From: Bombyx mori
Lineage: Eukaryota; Arthropoda; Insecta; Lepidoptera; Bombycidae
DNA length: 64,000 nucleotides
Reading direction: 5' to 3'
Assembly (NCBI RefSeq): GCF_030269925.1
Contig: NC_085119.1
Span: forward strand, 14,295,001 to 14,359,000
Shown: positions 44,273 through 53,867 of the stretch, one piece after another
Layout of the letters: every line of letters begins with the position of its first letter
Position numbering within the stretch: the first letter of the stretch is position 1
The notes under the pieces: generated by a model
Seen by the model: the letters and a program-made list of their open reading frames with translations, nothing else
What the model was told of the DNA's origin: nothing
Database searches by the model: none
Made by a program: the position numbers and the translations under genes

Positions 44273-45319
44273 CAGAAGTGGGATCACAGCCCCAAAATTA
44301 ATTGTAAGCCCCCGAATGAAGCAACCCACTGTTGAACAAGTGATGGGTATCTCAACCTGTAATAAAAAGGTGAAAATTGATGTTATCTGCAAATGCTGTA
44401 CCCTTTTGGTGGCATTATAACTTTTATTTGCCGCCGTTCAACTCCGATGAGGGCGTGACATCAAGACCGATGCGGAAATGTGCACGAAACTATCACGAAG
44501 CTAATTGTTTTATCGCATGAACATAGAGTTCAAAAGAGCAAGCAAGACATAAGCATTAAGCCGATATCTGGTCTTTGTATTGAACCGCATTGGAGCAAGT
44601 GAGGGACGAACTGATCCATGTATTCAGTAAGGATGTGGATATTTAAAATGAGTTCTAGACCGTGGATGTTTTGGAAAAGCTACTGACGCTGAGATGGTAA
44701 AAATACTGATTTCAGATCTAGTTTAGTAAGCTAAACAACTTCATGTAAAGTTTTTGAGCATAAGGGGTCAACTGATTTCAAAACAAAGCATTGTGACTTT
44801 TAATGGAGAAAAATACTAGAACTATTATAGAATTTCATATGGTAATCATAATCATATGGTAATACTGACAGTCTTGCTGACATCCTAATAGGTTTTAATC
44901 TTTTAAAAATAACTTCTCAGTGTTGCACTCTTTGAAGAGAACTTATCTATTTTTATAAGTTTCTATCCAGTGAACGCTCAAGTTTGGAGTCATTATTCAA
45001 TCATCATGTAACTTTTGCAAATCATGTCTCATAGATGGTGATCAGGCAGATAAAAGTTGGATTTGAAATAATTAATTTGGATAGGATAGTACAACGCTGT
45101 ACATACTGTATGTCTCCTGTTTATTGTGAGGAGTTCAAGCATATTACAATAAAAATAAACTTGTAATAAAATGTCATAATAAGAGACAGCTCATCCCTGT
45201 TCAGTAGCTCCATATTATTACTTTTCCTTTCATAATTATTTATTTTTGGATGAGTGGGTGATTAACTCTCTGCACCCTAGGTTTCTAGTGGGGATGCCAC
45301 TTTATTATTAGTCAAGAAA
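44273..45319. other. Interval between exact direct repeats
   Basis: About 1.05 kb of AT-rich sequence with no clear gag or pol motif. A phrase KCARNYHEANCF (near 44488) is vaguely zinc-knuckle-like. If the repeats are LTRs this would be a deleted, decayed interior. Confidence 0.3.
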
Positions 45320-45404
45320 AAGTAATGTTAAAGTTTTATAGAATTGTATTGTATTTTCATTGTAAAAGAACTTATGTGTGTAAATCCTGGTGTAACGCCG
45401 ACAT
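45320..45404. repeat. 85-bp exact direct repeat, copy 2
   Basis: Identical to 44188-44272. Its right edge is the exact point where the RTE-like pseudogene begins (its C-terminal side), so the repeat unit and the pseudogene meet at a breakpoint. Confidence 0.9.
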
Positions 45405-46560
45405 ATTCTATCCTGCGTTTTTCTCATCCAAGTCGTTCCTGCCACTTTTTTGATGTCATCTTCCCATCTACGTGCTGTCTTCTCTATTTCGCTTTTTCCT
45501 CTATTTCGCTTTTTATATCTTGGACACCATTATGTTACTCCTTTGGCCCATTTTTCTGTTTTATCTCGAATTAAATGTCCAGTCCATTTCCATTTCAGTT
45601 GTTGTATTCAGTATTTTATATCTATGATCTTTGTTTGTTTTCTTATTTTTGGTAACCGTATTTTATCTTTTAATTTGATGTTTAACAAACTTATTTCCAT
45701 TCGGTGTTGACAAATTTCTAAGATTTTATTTTCTTATTTGTCAATCCCCATGTTTCGCATCCATAGGTCATACTTGGAAGCATACACGTATTAAATATTT
45801 TCTTCTTTGCCTTAACGGGTATTTCTGAATTCTTCATGACATCTTTCAATGCCCAGTACCCTTTCCATCCTATATTTATTCTGTTACTGATTTCTTTTGT
45901 TGTGAGGTCTTTGGAGGATATAATTTGGCCGAGGTATGTATACTCATTTACATATTCTAATTTAGCTGTGTTGTAAGATTTGATAGGGACTTTATTGTAA
46001 TTTGTCATCAGCTTTGTTTGTTTGTGTTCAATGATAGTCCAACCTTTTCACTTTCATATACAAGTTGCTCAATCATTTTTTGTAAAGTTTCTGGATTTTC
46101 GCTTATAAGTATGAGGTCGTCGGCAAATCTCAGATGATTTAGTAACACTCCATTAACATTAATACCGTAATTGTCCCATTCGAGCTGACGAAACACATGT
46201 TCTAGGGTTGAAGAGAAAAATTTGGGTGAACGGGAGTCTCCCTGTCTAACTCCTTTTTTGATGTGAAAGTGTTCTCCTAGATTTTCTGTTCGTATTCTTG
46301 CTTTCATGTTTTCGTATATGTCTTTCAATAGACGGATGTACTTATTATGAACTCCTTGTAAAGCAAGCGCTTCCCATATTTTCTGATTTTTTAGCGAGTC
46401 AAATGCTTTGTTATAATCTATAAACGATAAATAACAGTTGATATTATATTCATTAAATTTTTGGATATGGTCGAGAGTAGAGAAGCCACTTCTGAACCCT
46501 GCCTGTTTTCTTGGCTGATTTTCGTCCAGAGTCCTTTGAAAGATGCAGACTATTTATTCT
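45405..46560 (-). pseudogene. RTE-like reverse transcriptase pseudogene
   Basis: The minus-strand translation keeps the RT palm in order. KQAGFRSGFSTLDHI is followed by FIDYNKAFDSL (motif A, catalytic Asp), GVRQGDSRSPKFF (motif B) and NHLRFADDLILI (motif C with the Asp-Asp pair). Next come a thumb region (YTYLGQIISSKDL) and the C-terminal phrases LKWKWTGHLIRD and ARRWEDDIKKVAG. A one-base loss near 46008 shifts the frame, an in-frame stop follows GVT, and a few residues are missing before motif A. N-terminal endonuclease and fingers are absent. It ends abruptly at the 85-bp repeat. Confidence 0.88.
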
Positions 46561-47333
46561 AATGACGCTTTGGAAATAATAATATGATATCTAGAGTTAA
46601 TGTTTCATAAATATATTGTTTGTATAATATTCTTGTGGGTTTCTTCGCGAGTCGAGACACAATTAAAACTACTTTCATTATTCTAATCTAGCATTTTGTT
46701 ATCACTGTATTATTTTCGACGTTTTGAATCCGTGACAACGAAAACTATAAAATATTAGGTACAGATTGATACTATATGTGTTTTTGCGACCATCTTAATC
46801 AATTTGGTTTGAATCTCGGAAAGTCTGCAACTATTTAGATATTTATTTAACCAGTTTCTTTTACTTCTGATTTGCTATATGCGCTTTATAGGAAATATAA
46901 ATCACTCCTAAAATTGGTATTTATATTACGGAGAACTCACCTTTGTTTCAAATTTTTTCTAGAATTTGAGGCACCGAAAAAATATTTCAAAATCAAATAT
47001 AAACAACTCAATAGGTAAAAATAAAAGTCTCTAAAATTCAAAATGTACGCTGATTGAAAATATAATGAATTTTCAAACAACCGCTGTTCGTATTTATAGC
47101 AATAATTTAATGAAAGAGCTTGTACCTAGAAAACAAGATTATAAAATTCATTGTAGCAACTATTTATAATTATATTGAACAAGTTTTTACGATTAACTCG
47201 CATTTACAATGACTATTGAAGCGAATGGTGATCATTTTATGAATTTTAAATAAAACTTTGATTTTCAATTACAGCTCCTGGCTATTTCGTTCGTTTCATT
47301 ATATCATTATATAAATAAAAACCATTGTTTTTT
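46561..47333. other. Unassigned AT-rich stretch
   Basis: No supported coding, RNA or repeat feature. Confidence 0.3.
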
Positions 47334-47741
47334 GGAACGAAGTTCCTTAAGGCAGGCTTGGAGGGGATAGGGATTTTGCTGCGCGACCGAACTGAAAAAA
47401 ATGTGATAGTAAAACCGTAAGAAAAAATCCGTGGAAAAAAGTGCGTGGAATAACACCGTTAAATGAGACGTGCGCAGGCGCGACAGTCGTATACACAAGC
47501 GAGTAGTGTATAATACCTTTCTCTTTCTCCCTCTTTCTTTTCGTTCTCTCATCCATTCTCTTTCTATTTTACGTAATTTATTATTTCCTAAAATACTGAA
47601 TTTCTTAAATACTTTCCTATACATAAATAAAAACTAATCAGCAAAATTTAAGAGAAAAATCAAGAAAACCTACATAAAATTGAGCACGATTTTTTTTTGC
47701 AAATTGTGTCGATTCTACATTAGCCGAAGGAACTTCGTACC
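47334..47741. mobile_element. MITE-like element with imperfect terminal inverted repeats
   Basis: GGAACGAAGTTCCTTAAGGC at the left and GCCGAAGGAACTTCGTACC at the right are inverted copies with a few mismatches, about 408 bp apart. The interior has no transposase frame. Just outside the right end sits a perfect short palindrome (GGTGTCCCACGACACC, 47747-47762). No target duplication is obvious, so the superfamily is unknown. Confidence 0.6.
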
Positions 47742-47940
47742 TACCTGGTGTCCCACGACACCACATCTTTCATTTTTTTTTTCTATATTAACATTATACT
47801 ATTGATGTTAATCAAGTTTTGTCTGAGCAATCTTGGGAAAGGATTTGTATTCTAAAATAGGAATGGAGGGCGGGTATAATGTACATATTATTATATCGCA
47901 GAATAGTGTGGTAGCGCCAGTTGCCACTGTAGAATTAGAT

Positions 47941-48290
47941 TTTTTTTTGTTGCCCTTGTAGGTTGACGAGCATACGGCCCACCTGATGGTGAGTGGTTAC
48001 CTTCGCCCATGGACTTCAGCAATGCCAGGGGCAGAGCCAAGCCGCTGCCTACCGCTTAATACTCTCCACAAGCCTCGTTTGAAGAAGGACATGTCATAGC
48101 GCTCGGGAAACACCGTGGAGGGGGAGCTCATTCCATAGTCGGATGGTACGTGGCAAAAAATACCTCTGGAAACGCACTGTGGATGCCCGCAGTGGCTCCA
48201 GGTAGTATGGATGAACTCTACTCCGGTGGCGGGCGGTGCGATGGTAAAAACGAGATGCCGGTATTATCTCGAACAATTCCTCAGAGCACT
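47941..48290 (-). pseudogene. CR1-like LINE 3' end with ORF C-terminus
   Basis: Best preserved C-terminus of this family here. The frame 48276-48094 reads RFYHRTARHRSRVHPYYLEP, then STVRFQRYFLPRTIRLWNEL. An extra G in the run near 48119 shifts the frame before FPERYDMS. The 3' UTR and poly(T) at 47941 complete the element, which starts at AGTGCTCTGAGGAATTG on the minus strand. Confidence 0.88.
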
Positions 48291-48373
48291 TATATAGGGA
48301 CTTGGTACACTGCTTCTTAAACCATTTATAAAAACTGCTAACGTAGAAGAGTTCGATTTAAGAACTAGTCCAT

Positions 48374-48525
48374 AGATACTACCCACTAAGTTTCTTGCCG
48401 GATCTTCTCAGTGGGTCGCGATTCCAATCCAGTGGTAGATTCTGCAAAGCACTGTTCTTGTTAGGGCCAGTTAGCGAGTCTTTCAGGCGACCTCACCTAC
48501 CGATCTATGAGTTGAGCTGGAATAG
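48374..48525 (+). mobile_element. Jockey-like LINE 3' UTR fragment
   Basis: Plus-oriented fragment of the 3' UTR otherwise seen on the minus strand (GCCGGATCTTCTCAGTGGGT, GGTAGATTCTGCAAAGCAC). No A tail and no coding part; old. Confidence 0.75.
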
Positions 48526-49688
48526 CTGATCATCTTACCCCATATTTTAAATTAAACACAAAACAATAATAAAATATACGAAATTTTCAATTTTGTTAAC
48601 CTAAAAAAAAAAATTCCATTACGATCCTTTGGAGCGAAAACTTTTGATTTCCAATAAAGGGGTTCCCGATATATTACGGGTCCCTCCGTATATTAGATGA
48701 CAAAATATCGGTTCGTTTGTTCGTTTTCATAACTGCCGGTTGCCGTAATCAAAAGTTTGCGTATAAACAACACTCCGTAGAATTGAAACCGTGTATAGGA
48801 ATTCTGGGGGGAGAGTTTCTAACAAAAAGTTTTCACGTATTAACAGAAAAATAACATGATTTGTTTTTTCGAACTGACTTTTTGTGCTGTTTACTTTGGA
48901 ATTATGTTCCAATTTGTGTTTTGTTTTATTCCTTAAAATTGAGCTAGGGGTTTGGATTTTTTTTTTTGAAATCTCAATCAATTTTCTGTTTAATTTAAAA
49001 TATTTATATTTCATAGTTAAGACGGGAACATCTATTCACTGTGTATAAATATCACAATGAGAATCGCATAGATATATGTGTATACTTTGACCAATTTTTT
49101 TTTTGCAATTCTTATTTTGTGCCAAAAAAATTTCACTTTTAATATTCAATTTAGTTAAAAAAGCTACTGGCTGCTCACGCCTTAGTTAGCAAGCATTTCT
49201 CCTTCAAACAATTACTTATCAAAACTCTAGCTAGAACGCGAGACTTTAACTAAGCCACAGCACTATGTGATTGTATGACTGATGCTCTTTAAACTTATCA
49301 AAACCTACCAAACAATTAGATTTTTGCAAGTTTTCAAATAAAAATTTTTACGAAAAAAAATTATACTTTCTCTAGAGCACTACGTAATAACTAGGCAACT
49401 GCATTCGGAATAATAATTCAGCAAAATAAATATGGTCAGAAAAAAAAAACTTCCATTCACATTCCGTCATCCAAAATGTATTCGAAATATTATTGTCACA
49501 TACTGTATTCCGATAACAGAATTCTGGTCCTCTCATATCCGATGTTATAATACGCGGCATCTCGCCAGCTGTCCTTACTACATTTCAGTTATTTCCGCAG
49601 ATATTGCTGTTTTCGTCCATCATTTTAGTAAATAGTCACGGAACGGTGGGAGCGTAGGCTGGAATCTTATTTGGATGGCATGTATATT
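48526..49688. other. Unassigned AT-rich stretch
   Basis: Open frames on both strands (48727-49014 minus, 49432-49635 plus) are lysine/asparagine-rich and motif-free. Confidence 0.3.
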
Positions 49689-50100
49689 TTAGCATTGAAG
49701 ATCCTTGTATAAGTTAGGTGTGGTGTTATTTGGCTTTGGCTGCTGTGGAAACATTGAGTATCTAATATCTTTAAAGTTTTCTTCTACCACCACAAGGCTT
49801 CTTTTCTTTCTTTTTGGTTCATAATTTTGTAGAACATAACTGTAATTAATGTACAATAAAAAATCATCCTCTAATCTTTTGCTGAAGCCTTTTCCGGAAT
49901 AGCTTAGGGCGTATTCCCGGTTAACATGCAAACAAACTTCTGAACAATGCATTAAAATCTGCACCATGAAACTTGGCTTACATTCGTTTCCATCACTCGT
50001 TACGAAGTGATACAACAATACGGACAAAAAGCGAAGTGCCGGCTGTTCAAGCCTTCTTTGTTTCCCATTTGCGGGAACGTTACATCTCGTATTGTGCGGC
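49689..50100 (-). CDS. Unassigned open frame, possible exon
   Basis: About 137 codons are open on the minus strand, ending with a stop at 49689. The translation is not low-complexity and includes LLYHFVTSDGNECKP, a short-spaced cysteine stretch MHCSEVCLHVNRE, GKGFSKRLEDD and a basic KRKKRS patch. No ATG lies near the start and no family is recognised. An open run of this length is expected only about once or less by chance in this window, so it is worth listing, but it may be an exon, a transposon relic or noise. Confidence 0.25.
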
Positions 50101-50228
50101 TCTCATAATGCGTCCGCCGTAACGGCCAGTACGGCTTCACCGCTTTGCTACACTTGGAGCCAACATAACTGGGTTCATTCAATTATTTTAATTTAGGCAT
50201 ACCAACAAAATATTATTTGTATGTATAT

Positions 50229-50477
50229 ACTGGTGGTAGGACGTCTTGTGAGTCCGCACGGGTAGGTACCACCACCCTGCCTATTTCTGCCGTGAATTAG
50301 TAATGCGCTTCGGTTTGAAAGGCGCGGCAGCCGTTGTACCGTTAAAAGTGAGACCTTACAACTCGTGTCTCAAGGTGGGTGGCGGTATTTACATTGTAGA
50401 TGTCTATGGGCTCTGGTAGCCACTTAAAATCAGGTGGGCCGTGAGTTCGTCCACCCTTCCAAGTAATAAAAAAAATG
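50229..50477 (+). mobile_element. Bm1 SINE, headless copy
   Basis: Complete headless body with poly(A). It has a variant 3' half (CGTTAAAAGTGAGACC, CAGGTGGGCCGTGAGTTCG), so it belongs to a somewhat different subfamily from most copies. Confidence 0.92.
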
Positions 50478-51104
50478 TAAGTTGTAATAAAAAAATATTT
50501 AATTCTATAATTATGTAATTCATATTTTGAAGATCTATTAAGTAAATATTATTATGTAACTTATTAAAACTTAATATAATTTTCCCTTAACAAAACCTTA
50601 TTATTTTTTTTGTCTAAGCAAACTGTGCTAAATGTACTCATCGAGTGAACACATATATTTTTACTTTAATATCTATCAAGTTTGATATTCCTTGATTAAT
50701 TTTTTTAATTAAATAAATGCATATTATTATAAAAAATCAGTATTTTAATTGGGCTTTAAGTAAGTCCCTTAATTTAATGTGAGATATAAGAACCGTTAGA
50801 GTGAACATTGGTTTTCGTTGGATGAGATCTTCACTCGAGGAGGCGCTTGCAAATAAACAAATAAAACATATTAAAAACAAAAATGGTTATAAGATTTTTT
50901 TTAATGTAACTACTGCTATTAATGTTTGCAAAAAATAATTATAAAGGCTTCTTAATTCTTTCCATTTTCCAAGAACCGTATTGTAAAAGAATATTGTATG
51001 TTATTATGGTAAATTATTAGATTAATGTATGTATAATAAGAAAATATTAACGTTAATAGATTCGGATACTTGTACGTATATCATTAAAAAAAAAGAATTA
51101 TTTG
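50478..51104. other. AT-rich unassigned stretch
   Basis: Nothing supported. Confidence 0.3.
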
Positions 51105-51365
51105 GACGAATTCCATAGCTTTAGAGAAAACAAAAAAGTTCTATACACAAGTAAAGAGCTTACCGTCTCCCTGGTGTGCAACATTTATCGAAGCCCATAC
51201 ACATCACGACCTGTATGCGGACATCTACCTAATATAAGGTCTAAACCTCAATTGTATAGTACAACAGCTCTCTCGATTTTCAAAACGGAACGTATTACTG
51301 GTTCATACTAGAAATAGGTAGGGGTAGTGGTAACTACCCGTGCAGAATCACCAAATACCTTAACA
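51105..51365 (-). mobile_element. Old Bm1 SINE inside an RTE-like element
   Basis: Reversed and diverged Bm1 (TCTCCCTGGTGTGCAACA, AACGGAACGTATTACTGG, AGGGGTAGTGGTAACTAC). Its 5' end falls directly after the RT motif C codons of the RTE-like pseudogene. Confidence 0.75.
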
Positions 51366-51407
51366 CCACCACAATATCGTCGGTAAATTGAAGGTGAGTT
51401 AGGTACT

Positions 51408-51563
51408 AACTATACTTGAGTAACTATACTTGAGACCTTAGAACTTGTATCTCAAGGTGGGTGGCGCATTTACGTTGTGGATGTCTATGGGCTCCAGTAA
51501 CCACTTAACACCAGGTGGGCTGTGAGCTCGTCCACCCATCTAAGGAATAAAAATAAAAAAAAA
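51408..51563 (+). mobile_element. Bm1 SINE 3' part inserted in RT motif C region
   Basis: AGGTACT at 51401-51407 and 51564-51570 is the TSD. The SINE starts with a tandem pair of AACTATACTTGAGT and continues to the A-rich tail. It separates codons for GEY and LTHL of the host RTE frame. Confidence 0.9.
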
Positions 51564-51924
51564 AGGTACTCGCCGTTAACGTTGATGCAAAGTTCTTTCC
51601 AGTCCCGAATTTTGAAAACATTCTCCAATGCAGCGGTAAGCAATTACGGAGAAAAAATCTCTCCTGCCTCACGCCCGGTTGCAGAAAGATGGGTTCCGAA
51701 GCTTGGTCTTATAATCGGACTGACATAGTTGCGTTTTCATACAAACACTTTGATGCTTTGGTAATAAATTTGGTACAGTTGGAGAGACTGCAACACGGCC
51801 CAGATCTCAATCGAATCAAACCCTTTCTCGTAGTTCACAAATGCTAAGCAAAGCAGCAAGTTGTAGTCGTCGGTCTTTTGTACAAGCTGCCGCAGCGTTT
51901 GAATAGTCAACGGTACTATAGCCT

Positions 51925-52133
51925 AAGGAAGAGAGGCTGTCCCAGAACAAATTCCCAGACAGTCCCAGAATGAGGCGTCGCTCGGTGGAGCAGGAGTTGG
52001 GTGTCTTGGGTGTGACGTGGGAAGAGTTAAAACAGACTGCCCAAGACCGATGTAAATAGAAGGATTTGATTTGAGCCCTACATTCCAGCAGAAAGTAGGT
52101 AATAGGAAAGGAAAGAAGAAAAAAGAGACTATA
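51925..52133 (+). mobile_element. Other LINE's 3' end inserted in the RTE-like element
   Basis: TATAGCCT is repeated at 51917-51924 and 52134-52141. The 209-bp insert is in plus orientation. It has a C-terminal phrase RRRSVEQELGVLGVTWEELK and QTAQDRCK, then a stop where tryptophan is usual, then ALHSSRK, and an A/G-rich tail (GGAAAGAAGAAAAAAG). Many non-LTR proteins end with TW.E.K..A.DR..WR..V.ALC. It is 5' truncated. Confidence 0.82.
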
Positions 52134-52500
52134 TATAGCCTTTGTGACAACCGGCATGTTCGAGTGGCTGGAAGTCATCAAACCTGCGCACAAGACGATT
52201 CGTAATAGCTCTCGAGGACAACATACTTATATACACATGACTCAGACGTGAGATGGGTCTATAATTCTTCAAACGGGTATTGTTCTCATTTTTGAAGGAA
52301 AGTACCATCACGGAAGGAGTATGACGGAATTAAATAAATTCTGAAGTGCTTTAAGAACCGGTTTTCCACCAGCCTTTAGAAGTTCAGCAGTAATTCCACG
52401 ATCTTCTGGTGTCCTGTTTTTCCTTAAGCGGTTTGATATCCATTCGAATTTCGACGACGATTTATATTCACAACAAAACAATTTCATAGAAATATTTCGC

Positions 52501-53003
52501 ATGCATAATCCAATATTACGTTGGAATTTAGAATCGTTAATCCGTCGGAATGCTCCGTTGTATCTTGATTTGAATTAATATCTCTGGAGTACATTTCAAA
52601 CGCATTCCTGCAAATTGTGCCCCGTGTATCAATGTTAAAATGTTCTGATTTTTATTATTTCCTTAACCTTACTCTCTGATAAGTTCATGGACATTGTGAA
52701 CGATCCAATATTTTTGTAAATTATTTACTATAATAGTTGGACAATACTTATTTTCGATTTTCGTTGGTCACGATACCCGTCCATGATGAATATTAGTGTT
52801 GAATATTTTATTTATATCTAAATATCCTAACAAACATAAGAGAGCGAATTATACAATTCGTACCATTATTAATGACATAGTTGGTGGAATTCAGGGATCT
52901 TCCTCGTCTGCCTTCTCCATTGAAGTTATGGCTCTTGGACTTTTCGTTCAGCTAACTGTATTATTGTAATTACGCAATATATTGTTCGTGGTTTTTGAAG
53001 TAC
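52501..53003. other. Unassigned stretch
   Basis: Possibly includes a further, unreadable 5' part of the RTE-like pseudogene. No separate feature. Confidence 0.3.
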
Positions 53004-53013
53004 ATATTAATGT

Positions 53014-53200
53014 TTTTTTAGCTGATGACCATATGAGCGTTACCGGGCTAGTAGGTGAGCTCACGGGGCTCAAACCTAACGTTGTTGCTAACACGAACCC
53101 TAGTAAGAGCCGTGCTTCGCAGAATCTACCACCGGATCGGAAACGCGACCCACTGAGAAGATCCGGCGAGAAACTCAGTGGGCTGTGTCTATGGGTTAAT
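53014..53200 (-). mobile_element. Jockey-like LINE 3' tail with 10-bp TSD
   Basis: A seven-T tail, then the Jockey 3' UTR (CGGGGCTCAAACC, CTACCACCGGATCGGAAACG, GATCCGGCGAGAAACTC). ATATTAATGT is repeated at 53004-53013 and 53201-53210. The insertion is 187 bp. Confidence 0.9.
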
Positions 53201-53337
53201 ATATTAATGTAATAGGCATTGAACGGTCGGTCAGTTCTTTTGTCGTCTATTTTATGTACATAATATGAGAACGGTCAATTCATTTCTTGTTGTCTGGTTC
53301 GTGTCCGTCTTTTAGGAAGTCAAAAAGAGTACTGCGT

Positions 53338-53366
53338 CTCAAATATATTAAGTGTATAATCTATGG
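53338..53366. repeat. Short match to the 26-kb dispersed repeat region
   Basis: The string CAAATATATTAAGTGTATAA plus TCTATG occurs here and near 25950. It is too short to place in a family. Confidence 0.5.
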
Positions 53367-53524
53367 TACGGCCTGCCCTTAGTCACGTACGCCCTCGTTC
53401 CATTTCTCTTTATTTTTAAATTCTTGTCAAGTGTCCGTCTTAATCTGCGTCTAGTCGTTGTAGGTCTTATGTCCTGCCAAAGAGGTTACACACTACGACA
53501 AGGCATGTAATTATTTGAGTTTTG

Positions 53525-53682
53525 ATGATCACTTTTGTTTGCTCTTGGTCGGAGTGTTTAGTATATATACGTACATAAGGATGTCCATCAATTTTTGGTT
53601 CTAATAGCATGTACAGGGAATCCTAATTTAGGACCAGATGACCGTGCGTGACCCGGTTATTGCTATTTTATTATTATGCATT
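53525..53682 (+). mobile_element. Second tRNA-type SINE, 3' part
   Basis: GTACAGGGAATCCTAATTTA, GACCGTGCGTGACC and a short ATTATT tail match the 3' part of the copy at 62.7-63.0 kb. Confidence 0.65.
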
Positions 53683-53867
53683 TCGACGCTGTGTGCCATT
53701 GATTTTAATATCCACAAAAATAATATCAGAATTTGTTACTTTACGAAGAAATAGTGAGTACAAATATCTATTGAATTTAAAGTTATAGGTTGTTTGTAAA
53801 CAAACAGAAAATTAAATATTGCTTTCCCGTTTTTTTGGTCTGAACTGTACATGTTATTCGCAAAAGT

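Larger units (their letters stand above)
51366..52500 (-). pseudogene. RTE-like reverse transcriptase, broken by two insertions
   Basis: Minus-strand pieces in order: NRLRKNRTPEDRGITAELLK (fingers), then LKNYRPISRLSHVY and LVRRFDDFQPLEHAG, then an insertion. After it come GYSTVD, TLRQLVQKTDDYNLLLCLA and NYEKGFDSIEIWAVLQSL (motif A). Worn motif B follows, then ENVFKIRDW and INVNGEY, then a SINE, then LTHLQFTDDIVVV (motif C). Each interruption is bracketed by a TSD. Stops and frameshifts are numerous. Confidence 0.88.

Noticed and set aside
44273..45319. Copia-type gag/pol interior between the 85-bp repeats
   Set aside because: Only a vague zinc-knuckle-like phrase; no protease, integrase or RT motif can be read.
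51816..52193. 125-codon minus-strand frame
   Set aside because: It crosses from the RTE-like pseudogene into the opposite-strand LINE insert, so it is an accidental fusion.
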